Position numbers and translations under genes: made by a program
NCBI GenBank assembly: GCA_023250585.1
Contig: JAHFAK010000044.1
Location: forward strand, 1 to 16,630
From: Deltaproteobacteria bacterium
GTDB lineage: Bacteria; Bdellovibrionota_F; JAHFAK01
Length of the DNA: 16,630 nt
Direction of reading: 5' to 3'
In this document: positions 1-6,594 of the stretch, piece after piece
Position numbering within the stretch: the first letter of the stretch is position 1
Layout: each line of letters begins with the position of its first letter
Notes under the pieces: generated by a model
Databases searched by the model: none
What the model was told of the DNA's origin: nothing
What the model saw: the letters and a program-made list of their open reading frames with translations, nothing else

Positions 1-7
1 ATGAAGA

Positions 8-88
8 TGGATCCCGTGGTCAAGCCACGGGATGACAAACGGGAAACACTCTCAAATTGTCATCCCGCGGCTTGACCGCGGGATCCAG
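8..88. repeat. REPIN-like doublet of GC-rich palindromes
   Basis: Two copies of one palindromic repeat face each other. The first has arms ATCCCGTGG (11-19) and CCACGGGAT (25-33) around TCAAG. The second has arms ATCCCGCGG (62-70) and CCGCGGGAT (76-84) around CTTGA. The flanking bases (TGGATCC/GGATCCA outside, GATGACAA/TTGTCATC inside) also match in inverted orientation, so the pair forms a larger inverted repeat, the layout of REPIN elements. Further single copies lie at 7613-7643 and, degenerate, at 15216-15246. No gene is visible in 1-214. The GC-rich stems could also help end transcription of the gene that stops at 215, but neither is followed by a T-tract. Confidence 0.8.
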
Positions 89-214
89 TTCCATAGAGAA
101 ATTACTTAATCCCTCCCATTTACTGAGCTGGTACAACAAAGAAACAGAATCAAAAGAAGATATGGATGACTGCAATTCCAGCAACAAAGCAGGTCGCCGG
201 TTTTGAAACAAGTT

Positions 215-1183
215 CTAAAATACAAACGTTGGTGCCAGATAGACCGAATATTCGCCATTATATTTTACAAAATTATCACTCGCATCATATGCTCGAAATC
301 TATCATAGCGAAAGCCGAGCATAAAGCCGGTATAAATTTTTGGGAAAAATTTATAGGCTTCGATTTTTTGAAGCGTAAAGATATTCAAAGGACTTCTATA
401 ATCCGAACTCGCGATATGCCACTGATATTGGTAACGCACATCTGTCCAAAAAAAATTTCCCGTTTTGTCCGCTTTTTTATTGAATTGATGTTCGCGCATG
501 AGAAAAAGAGTAACAGCATCTATAAATTCACGATTGTCATGAAACATCGGCCCGATTTCGAAACGCCATGAAATAGTTTCATCCTGAAATGTTTTGGAAC
601 CTTTGACTTTATATAAAACGTCAAACCAATTATCTTGCCTGCTGAAAAAATTCTGTTCTCGTCTATTTGAGTAATCAATGATCCATCCTGAAAGTGCATA
701 GCCGACTTGATCTTTTTTCTTAATATCAGTTGTCCCAACAACGCGAGAAAATGGAATTACTTCACCAAAAAAAAGTGAAAACACGTACGGTTTTTCTTCT
801 CCACCTGCAGTAACACGAATGAGATTCAAGGTTTCAGACAGATCAAAAAGTGTAAAATGATCATAAAAGCTTGTATGATCTTCATGAAGGTATGTACCCA
901 AATGATAATACGGATATGAAGTTGCTTCAAAAACGATATATCCCGGCAAAAGCGATTTTTTAAACATCTCAAGATAGAGATCCCCTTCGCTCATATCAAC
1001 GAGATTTCGTGGTTCGCGCTTTTTAAAATCGAATTGAAAATCTATAAACGATTTGCGAATACCCAACTCAAGTGCGGTAGCAACGCGATGGCCGCCGATC
1101 TTTGTGCCGAATGAATACTGAAGAGCAAAAGAATAAAATGAATAGAAAAAAACAAAAAAAGCAGCAAGCAAAAATCGTATCAT
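215..1183 (-). CDS. Putative outer-membrane beta-barrel protein, unknown function
   Basis: This 322-residue protein begins with a signal peptide: MIRF, then a hydrophobic phenylalanine-rich stretch to about residue 20, with likely cleavage after SFA. The mature part alternates aromatic and polar residues (YSFGTKIGG, RYQYQWHIASSDY, YTGFMLGFRYDRF) and ends in a terminal Phe (APTFVF). This pattern is typical of outer-membrane barrels inserted by BamA, so location in the outer membrane is inferred from composition. I recognise no specific family. Its ATG overlaps the stop of the helicase gene as ATGA (1180-1183), so the two are probably translationally coupled. That is an odd pairing of an exported protein with a DNA helicase. 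Confidence 0.7.
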   Translation of the reverse strand: MIRFLLAAFFVFFYSFYSFALQYSFGTKIGGHRVATALELGIRKSFIDFQFDFKKREPRNLVDMSEGDLYLEMFKKSLLPGYIVFEATSYPYYHLGTYLHEDHTSFYDHFTLFDLSETLNLIRVTAGGEEKPYVFSLFFGEVIPFSRVVGTTDIKKKDQVGYALSGWIIDYSNRREQNFFSRQDNWFDVLYKVKGSKTFQDETISWRFEIGPMFHDNREFIDAVTLFLMREHQFNKKADKTGNFFWTDVRYQYQWHIASSDYRSPLNIFTLQKIEAYKFFPKIYTGFMLGFRYDRFRAYDASDNFVKYNGEYSVYLAPTFVF

Positions 1184-3345
1184 AGATTTTTAATTGTATC
1201 TTGAAGGCAATTTTTAAGTCCAGAAAATCTTCTTTCAATTTTATTGGTAGTAATTGCAAGTTCGAGAGCTTTTCGGCTACCTATAAGAATCACCAGTTTT
1301 GCTCCTCTGGTAATTGCGGTATAGATAAGATTTCGTTGAAGCATCATAAAGTTTTGCGTGTGGACAGGAACAATAACGCTTTCGTATTCACTGCCTTGAG
1401 ATTTATGAATCGTAATTGCATATGCTAAATCAAGCTCATCGAGTTCATTAAACTCGAATGAAACAATTTTACCCTCAAAATTTACCATGATTTCTTGAAG
1501 ATCTTGATCAATATTTTTAATGACACCAATATCGCCATTATAAATATCTTTATCGTAATTATTTTTGAGTTGGATGACACGATCATCGACATGAAATGTG
1601 CGAGAGCCACGTGTAACACCGGCATAATTGTGATTCATGAGTTTTTGTAATTCACTATTCATAGTCATCGTTCCCAAAAGTCCTTTATTCATGGGGCAGA
1701 GAACTTGAGGATAGGAATGCAATCCAAATGAATTTTTCAGTTGTTCTTTTTGTATAAAAACTTTTTTTATTTCTTCTAAAATATTTTCGGCGGATTCACA
1801 CTCAAGAAAAAAGAAATCGCTTTTTGTGTGCAAAGAATTATCAGTTTCGGGAAAAATTCCCTGATTTATTTTATGGGCATTACGAATGATATGGCTATCA
1901 TCTTTTTGGCGAAATATTTCTTTCAAGAAAACACAAGGCAACGATGATGATGAAATAAAATCACGAAGCACATTGCCGGGACCGACACTCGGCAGCTGGT
2001 CCACATCACCGATAATAACAACTTTTGTTTCTGAAACAAGTGATTGAAAAAGATCATTTGCAAGTGTAATATCAAGCATGGAAGCTTCATCAATAATCAA
2101 CACATCGGTTTTGAGGCGATTCTCTCCATTATACAAAAAAGTTCGTGTTTTCGGCTGGAATTCAAGCAGACGATGAATAGTCTTTGCTTCAGTTCCCGTA
2201 AGCTCTTGCATGCGTTTTGCAGCTCGCCCTGTTGGAGCACATAAGGCAACCGATAATCCGTCTTGTTTGAATAATTGAATCAATGCTTTAGTGATTGTCG
2301 TTTTTCCGGTGCCCGGCCCCCCGGTAATAATTACAATTTTTTCTTTTCGTGCTCTACGAATTGCCTCTTTTTGTTCATACGTAAAATCAAATGCCCCATA
2401 TGAAGAATTAATAGCGATATCCGACTCGCTATTATAAGAATTCGATGACAGAATACGGTGAATATTTTTTGCCACATTTTTTTCTGCGTCATACAATAGA
2501 GATAAATAAACAATATTGTTATTTTCTGAATCTTCGGTACGAACAACTTTACGTTCTTTTTCTAAAACATTCATACCGTCGTAGACAACATGATCCTCGG
2601 TTTGTAAGAGCTCTGTGGTAATCTCCATTAATGGCAAGTATGGAAAATACGTGTTCCCATGAGTAGCTCGTTCACGTAATACATAGATTATTCCTGCTTT
2701 TGCTCTTTGAACTGAATGAGGCGAGATACCAAGTTTTAAAGCAATCGTATCTGCAGTTTTAAATCCAATTCCGTAAATATCATATGAAAGCCGATACGGA
2801 TCTTCTTTCAAAATCTCGAATGCTTTCTTTTTATAGGTTTTATAAATTTTAACCGCATGAGTAACAGAAACACCCTTTTCTTGTAGAAACATCATAATGT
2901 CTTTAATATCTTTTTGTTCTTCCCATGCTGTTTTAATAATGGAAACACGATGCTCCCCAATACCATCGACTTCTTTTAAACGCTCAATAGAATTTTCGAT
3001 AATTTCAATTGTTTGAGTACCAAAGCGCTTAACAATTCGCTCAGCCATCGCTGGGCCGATGCCTTTAATAAGACCAGATGCCAGGTATTTTTTAATTCCT
3101 TCTATCGTATTTGGAGTAATCGCAATATAATTATTAACTTTAATCTGAGGGCCATATTTTTTATTAGTAATCCATTCTCCCCAAATTTTGACGTGCTCTC
3201 CCTCGTGTAAATCAATAAACGTACCGGTTACAACAATATTTTTACCGCGAATAGTATCGATAACTTTTGCGATAGTGTAGTGATTATCTTGATTATAAAA
3301 AATGATCTTATCGACTGTTGCTTCGAAAATTTCTTTACTGTTCAT
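1180..3345 (-). CDS. recD2: RecD2-type ATP-dependent DNA helicase
   Basis: At 721 residues this is close to the usual RecD2 length (about 740). The N-terminal domain has helix-hairpin-helix segments (GLIKGIGPAMAERIV near 91-105, VDGIGEHR near 126-133, YGIGFKTAD near 191-199). The superfamily 1B helicase motifs follow in order: Walker A GGPGTGKTT (342-350), motif Ia CAPTGRAAKRM (369-379), motif II LIIDEASML (416-424), motif III GDVDQLPSVGPG (446-457), motif IV FRQ (478-480), motif V TIHKSQGSEY (645-654) and motif VI YTAITRG (675-681). RecD2 is a 5'-3' helicase acting without RecBC in DNA repair and recombination, in the cytoplasm. The start lies 12 nt after the GIY-YIG gene stop, with no clear Shine-Dalgarno. 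All motifs look intact. Confidence 0.96.
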   Translation of the reverse strand: MNSKEIFEATVDKIIFYNQDNHYTIAKVIDTIRGKNIVVTGTFIDLHEGEHVKIWGEWITNKKYGPQIKVNNYIAITPNTIEGIKKYLASGLIKGIGPAMAERIVKRFGTQTIEIIENSIERLKEVDGIGEHRVSIIKTAWEEQKDIKDIMMFLQEKGVSVTHAVKIYKTYKKKAFEILKEDPYRLSYDIYGIGFKTADTIALKLGISPHSVQRAKAGIIYVLRERATHGNTYFPYLPLMEITTELLQTEDHVVYDGMNVLEKERKVVRTEDSENNNIVYLSLLYDAEKNVAKNIHRILSSNSYNSESDIAINSSYGAFDFTYEQKEAIRRARKEKIVIITGGPGTGKTTITKALIQLFKQDGLSVALCAPTGRAAKRMQELTGTEAKTIHRLLEFQPKTRTFLYNGENRLKTDVLIIDEASMLDITLANDLFQSLVSETKVVIIGDVDQLPSVGPGNVLRDFISSSSLPCVFLKEIFRQKDDSHIIRNAHKINQGIFPETDNSLHTKSDFFFLECESAENILEEIKKVFIQKEQLKNSFGLHSYPQVLCPMNKGLLGTMTMNSELQKLMNHNYAGVTRGSRTFHVDDRVIQLKNNYDKDIYNGDIGVIKNIDQDLQEIMVNFEGKIVSFEFNELDELDLAYAITIHKSQGSEYESVIVPVHTQNFMMLQRNLIYTAITRGAKLVILIGSRKALELAITTNKIERRFSGLKNCLQDTIKNL

Positions 3346-3357
3346 ATAAGCAAATTT

Positions 3358-3597
3358 CTATAAAAAATGTTTTTTTGTAAAGGCTTTGCCGGAGCCATGT
3401 TTGAGATACTTTTCGAAGGCAAAAGCTTTCTCTTTATTTCTAAACCAAATAGCTACTTCTATACGCCAAGGAATGTATTTTGAAGTATGAGGCATCTTAC
3501 CAGAATTATGTATTGTTAATCTTTCTTTTAAATTTTTTGTTATACCTATATAATCTTTATTCTGGTACTTTTCACTTCTTAAAATATATACATACAT
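3358..3597 (-). CDS. GIY-YIG domain protein (UPF0213/COG2827-like)
   Basis: This is a stand-alone GIY-YIG domain of 79 residues. The signature is MYVYILRS at the N-terminus and DYIGIT (15-20), followed by the conserved Arg26, His30, the HTSKY segment (37-41) and Glu62 (FEKYLK), the expected metal ligand. Small proteins of this family resemble the nuclease domain of UvrC and homing enzymes. Members are common in bacteria and their substrate is generally unknown. It lies directly upstream of the RecD2-type gene on the same strand (12-nt gap), so co-transcription is likely and a DNA-repair role is possible but unproven. The first ATG is used; no Shine-Dalgarno is apparent. Confidence 0.88.
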   Translation of the reverse strand: MYVYILRSEKYQNKDYIGITKNLKERLTIHNSGKMPHTSKYIPWRIEVAIWFRNKEKAFAFEKYLKHGSGKAFTKKHFL

Positions 3598-3609
3598 AAA
3601 AAATCAATT

Positions 3610-3755
3610 GTCCTGCTTCGCCTTATAACATCTATATTTATCTTTGTCCCACCGGGCTACGCAGGACATGCTCCGCTCAACAAAACTAAGTTATGAGCAG
3701 GATGGCTTGCCATGCGTAGCTCGCTGCTTTGTGAAACAAAGCCGAGCGGAGCATG
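3610..3755. repeat. Nested inverted repeats downstream of tRNA-Ala
   Basis: Several inverted repeats are nested in this gene-free stretch. They are GTCCTGC (3610-3616)/GCAGGAC (3661-3667), GCTACGCA (3656-3663)/TGCGTAGC (3713-3720), CATGCTCCGCTC (3667-3678)/GAGCGGAGCATG (3744-3755), and a tight hairpin GCTTTGT (3726-3732)/ACAAAGC (3736-3742) extended by GCTCG/CGAGC (3719-3747). The last right arm overlaps the tRNA 3' end by two bases. On the minus strand the hairpin begins about 6 nt past the tRNA, so it may affect 3' processing or act as a U-less terminator. It may equally be a dispersed palindromic element lodged at the tRNA. Confidence 0.7.
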
Positions 3756-3826
3756 GAGCTGAAGGGGATCGAACCCTCGACCTCGTGAATGCCATTCACG
3801 CACTCTCCCAACTGAGCTACAGCCCC
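3754..3826 (-). tRNA. tRNA-Ala (anticodon GGC)
   Basis: Read on the minus strand, the 73-nt sequence folds as a cloverleaf. The acceptor stem is GGGGCTG/CAGCTCC, and it includes a G3-U70 wobble pair, the classic identity element for alanyl-tRNA synthetase. The D arm is GCTC...GAGT. The anticodon stem is CGTGA/TCACG around ATGGCAT, giving anticodon GGC (reads GCC/GCT). The T arm is GAGGG-TTCGATC-CCCTT, and the discriminator base is A73. CCA is not encoded; the genomic bases after A73 are TGC. The 5' end lies 4 nt after the hepT stop, so its promoter must be inside or upstream of hepT unless it is processed from that mRNA. Confidence 0.97.
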
Positions 3827-3830
3827 TTGA

Positions 3831-4277
3831 TTAGGTTTTGGTAATGCTTGCTTTGATTCGCTGTAATGTCCCTTCTATTTCAGGAAAAAAATCAATAATA
3901 ATATCATACATTTCTTTTCGTTCTTCAGGAATATATTCATGTGCTATTTTATTACGAAGATTACGGATGCCAATCCACTCGTCAACACTTCGAAGAATGA
4001 TACCTCGCTTTTCCATGCGAAGGAGAATATCACGGATGCTTCCTTCTGAAATACCATCAACGTACATCTCAAAACTCCGGAAGCATTTTGCTATACATAT
4101 CTCTACTGTTCTTTCAAACCGACTCGAAAGAGCATCATATGGTTCAAGCTCCTCCGGTGAATAACTTCTACTGGGATCAAATGGCTGTATACGATGTATT
4201 GAATCAGCAAGCAATACAAATGCCTTCTCTGTTTTTTCAATATTTTCTTGTACGAGTGAAAATTGTTTATTCATCAT
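3831..4277 (-). CDS. hepT: HepT-like HEPN-domain toxin (RNase)
   Basis: This 148-residue, all-helical protein has the HEPN active-site signature RNKIAHEY at residues 108-115, that is R-x4-H-x-Y. In studied HepT/MntA pairs, Arg and His form the RNase centre and the Tyr is AMPylated by the partner MntA, which silences the toxin. Here Arg108, His113 and Tyr115 are all present, so the toxin looks intact. The gene overlaps the upstream mntA by 11 nt (4267-4277), implying coupled translation. Initiation at either of the two adjacent ATGs is possible. Its stop is only 4 nt from the tRNA-Ala 5' end. HepT toxins are reported to act on tRNA or mRNA; any link to this tRNA is inference. Confidence 0.9.
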   Translation of the reverse strand: MMNKQFSLVQENIEKTEKAFVLLADSIHRIQPFDPSRSYSPEELEPYDALSSRFERTVEICIAKCFRSFEMYVDGISEGSIRDILLRMEKRGIILRSVDEWIGIRNLRNKIAHEYIPEERKEMYDIIIDFFPEIEGTLQRIKASITKT

Positions 4278-4617
4278 GATACTCCCATAATTCTACAAGA
4301 TTTTCTTTAATCACCTCTATAAAAGGAATCTTCCCTTCTTGAAATTCAGCACGAGAAATAACTTTGGTATCAATTTTTTGATCATCGCTCTTTTTAATGA
4401 CACATGCTTCAAAGTCGAGGATTGTTTTCAATGTATTCTTCAAGACTTTTGGCTCATCTATAACAATAAGTATATCAACATCTCCTCCTCGTTTCCTCGG
4501 ATTGGTTCTCGACCCAAAAAGGTAGGCTTTTGCTCCTTTGAACGGAAAGCACCTCTCTAATGCATTAACTATCGCTTCTCGTACTTCAGGTGATAATCGA
4601 ATCTGTTTCTGCTCCAT
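4267..4617 (-). CDS. mntA: MntA-like nucleotidyltransferase antitoxin
   Basis: This is a minimal nucleotidyltransferase of 116 residues. The catalytic strand carries GSRTNPRKRGGDVDI (35-49), matching G-S-x9-D-x-D with metal-binding Asp46 and Asp48. MntA antitoxins transfer AMP from ATP to the tyrosine of the R-x4-H-x-Y motif of the cognate HEPN toxin. The gene comes first in the pair and overlaps hepT by 11 nt, the usual antitoxin-first order. The ATG is 10 nt from a plausible -10 box, so the transcript would be nearly leaderless. I see no helix-turn-helix domain, so self-regulation by this protein alone is not evident. Confidence 0.9.
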   Translation of the reverse strand: MEQKQIRLSPEVREAIVNALERCFPFKGAKAYLFGSRTNPRKRGGDVDILIVIDEPKVLKNTLKTILDFEACVIKKSDDQKIDTKVISRAEFQEGKIPFIEVIKENLVELWEYHDE

Positions 4618-4627
4618 AGAAGTACGT

Positions 4628-4656
4628 AGTATGATACAAATTTTAATCTACTTCAA
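4628..4656 (-). promoter_or_regulatory. Putative promoter of the mntA-hepT-tRNA-Ala unit
   Basis: On the minus strand, TTGAAG (4656-4651) and CATACT (4633-4628) are separated by exactly 17 bp. The -10 box matches TATAAT in four of six positions. The mntA ATG lies 10 nt further on, leaving a leader of only a few nucleotides. This is sequence resemblance only. Confidence 0.45.
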
Positions 4657-4739
4657 TTAAAACCGTATGCGATTTTGTTCATTATCGAATAGTAAAGATA
4701 AAAGGCGAGAAAATTAATAGGCATGTCGTACCAGCTCCG

Positions 4740-4999
4740 GAAGGTGTGAAAAAATCAAGAGAGGGCTGCATTTGCTGAAAAAGAGCGATAGGAAACTGAA
4801 ATGTCCAATGCGACTGTCATTGCGAAAACCTGAAGGGTTTGAAGCAATCTCTTCTTACATATGCACGATTGCCGGAGTTTATCCCGAACCTGCTTGAGAT
4901 TGCTTCGTCGGACAAGAAAACGTGTCCTCCTCGCAATGACAGAAGCCTGCACGTTGTCATTGCGAGCGTCTGCGAGAAATCTCAGTTTTTCACACCTTC
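4740..4999. mobile_element. MITE-like element with 14-bp terminal inverted repeats
   Basis: GAAGGTGTGAAAAA (4740-4753) and TTTTTCACACCTTC (4986-4999) form a perfect 14-bp inverted repeat enclosing 260 bp. TCCG directly flanks both ends (4736-4739 and 5000-5003), as a 4-bp target duplication would. Inside is a second palindrome: TGTCATTGCGA (4815-4825)/TCGCAATGACA (4931-4941), with GAAGCAATCTC (4841-4851)/GAGATTGCTTC (4896-4906) within it. A third partial copy starts TGTCATTGCGAGCG at 4955. No convincing coding sequence lies inside, so the element would be non-autonomous. The GTCATTGCGA core resembles dispersed intergenic palindromes of many bacteria. The 4618-5089 interval otherwise holds only promoters. 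Confidence 0.6.
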
Positions 5000-5053
5000 T
5001 CCGTTATGGGGTTATTTAGATGTCAGCTATTATCCAAATTTAGATAATACATA

Positions 5054-5080
5054 TTGACAAAAGAGTGAAATGAGTATAAC
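5054..5080 (+). promoter_or_regulatory. Putative promoter of the AAA ATPase gene
   Basis: A consensus TTGACA (5054-5059) is followed by TATAAC (5075-5080), but the 15-bp spacer is shorter than ideal; TAACGT at 17 bp is a weaker alternative. The ATG at 5090 is 9 nt beyond TATAAC and no Shine-Dalgarno precedes it, so the mRNA would be nearly leaderless. Confidence 0.4.
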
Positions 5081-5089
5081 GTATCAATA

Positions 5090-6484
5090 ATGAAGGAAGA
5101 TTTTACCATCCATAATTTATTTTGGAAAAGTCCTGAAGAATTTTTACGCTATGACCCTCATTTATCCAAACTATCTGAACTTTCTCTGATATATCATTCT
5201 CCATTGATTAAAGAAATTTCCGATGCAGGCCATGGAATCTATATCTTAACGGGAGGAAGGCAAGTCGGTAAATCAACACTCCTTAAATTACTGATCAAAA
5301 AGATATTAAATGAACGGAAGCTACAACCGAAGCACATTTACTATCTTCCCTGTGATACTATTCTTGATTTTAAAGGCCTCTTATTTGAGATTGAACAGTT
5401 TTGCAATCCGAAAAATAATAGTGAACCCTTTATGCTCATTTTGGATGAAATTTCGTATGTTACTGAATGGGAGAGAGGGATTAAAAGTTTGGCAGATTCT
5501 GGATTGTTTACACAAGGAATGGTCATCATTACGGGATCAGACACTTATTTATTGAAAAAAGCAATGATGGCGTTTCCGGGAAGACGGGGAAAAGCAGATA
5601 AGCACGATTTTCATCTCCATCCTCTTTCCTTTCATGAATATGTTGAACTCAAAGATAGCACGCTTCATTCTGCGTTACAGGATACTCGTGAAGAATTTCA
5701 TGAGAACTGCACTATTACACGAAACCGAGAGGAACATGCATATGGCAAACTACAGAAACTCTTTAATGAGTATCTACTGTGCGGCGGATATCTACGGGCA
5801 ATCAACGATTATGCAAAAGATAAAAGCATACATTCTGCAACCTATAATACCTATATTCAATGGATTATTGGGGATATATTAAAACGAGGGAAAAGCGAAA
5901 ATTACTTGCATGAGATAATAAAAACATTAATTCCTCGGATTGCTAGCCAAATTACCTGGAATGATTTTGCTTCAAAATTATCAATCGAGCATCATCAAAC
6001 CGTTATTGATTATATTGATATCCTTACTCGTATGGATATTGTCGTTGTTTTACAGGCATTAATAGAAAATAAATTAGAAGGTGCTCCAAAAAAAGCAAAA
6101 AAAGTTCACTTCTTTGATCCATTTATTTTTCATTCTTTACATGGCTGGGTTATGAGTACAAAAGAACCATACACATTATCGGATAAAGTCTTAAAAAGTA
6201 ATTCTCATGTACACAACGCATTGATTGAAGGTATAGTTGCTTCACTTTTTCATCGAAACAATAAAATTTTTTACATCAAAGCAGAAAAAGAAGTTGATAT
6301 TGTTCTTATAAAGAATAATGCTTTTTTCCCTATTGAGATAAAAAATTCTCTCTCCATTGATAAAAAAGAAATTAAGCAGATACTCAAATATAAAAAAGGT
6401 ATTGTTGGCTATGAAGGAACTACGATCAATACCCTTGATACGATTACTCTCATGCCAATTCCACTACTCGCTTATTGTGCATAA
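5090..6484 (+). CDS. AAA_14/DUF4143-type ATPase with PD-(D/E)XK-like C-terminus
   Basis: This 464-residue protein has a P-loop ATPase domain at the N-terminus: Walker A LTGGRQVGKST (53-63), Walker B FMLILDE (114-120) and sensor VIITGSD (145-151). The middle region contains LSFHEYVEL (179-187), typical of the AAA_14 plus DUF4143 architecture. Near the C-terminus, EVDIVLI with Asp403 followed by IEIK with Glu416 and Lys418 matches the D...E-x-K core of PD-(D/E)XK nucleases, as is usual in this family. Such ATPases are abundant in bacteria and archaea, often near toxin-antitoxin genes, but their role is poorly known. The gene stands alone after a MITE-like element and has no visible Shine-Dalgarno. 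Confidence 0.9.
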   Translation: MKEDFTIHNLFWKSPEEFLRYDPHLSKLSELSLIYHSPLIKEISDAGHGIYILTGGRQVGKSTLLKLLIKKILNERKLQPKHIYYLPCDTILDFKGLLFEIEQFCNPKNNSEPFMLILDEISYVTEWERGIKSLADSGLFTQGMVIITGSDTYLLKKAMMAFPGRRGKADKHDFHLHPLSFHEYVELKDSTLHSALQDTREEFHENCTITRNREEHAYGKLQKLFNEYLLCGGYLRAINDYAKDKSIHSATYNTYIQWIIGDILKRGKSENYLHEIIKTLIPRIASQITWNDFASKLSIEHHQTVIDYIDILTRMDIVVVLQALIENKLEGAPKKAKKVHFFDPFIFHSLHGWVMSTKEPYTLSDKVLKSNSHVHNALIEGIVASLFHRNNKIFYIKAEKEVDIVLIKNNAFFPIEIKNSLSIDKKEIKQILKYKKGIVGYEGTTINTLDTITLMPIPLLAYCA

Positions 6485-6594
6485 TTATACATAGTACTCA
6501 TACTAAGTTACTGATCAAAAGATTAGAAATTGAATATGACTGACGCTTTTTGACGGGAAGCTAACAATCAGCTTGTCGCTGCTTGTCACTTATT

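Noticed and set aside
20-211. 63-codon ORF on the minus strand
   Set aside because: Most of its end is translation of the palindromic doublet, it has no ribosome binding site, and the product resembles nothing.
203-571. 122-codon plus-strand ORF
   Set aside because: It is antisense to the outer-membrane protein gene, which has a signal peptide and coupled start; the antisense product lacks domain features.
3644-3844. 66-codon plus-strand ORF
   Set aside because: It runs through the nested palindromes and antisense to tRNA-Ala; translated tRNA sequence is a common artefact.
4755-5057. ORFs on both strands inside the MITE-like element
   Set aside because: They are translations of inverted repeats, with no ribosome binding site or recognisable domain.
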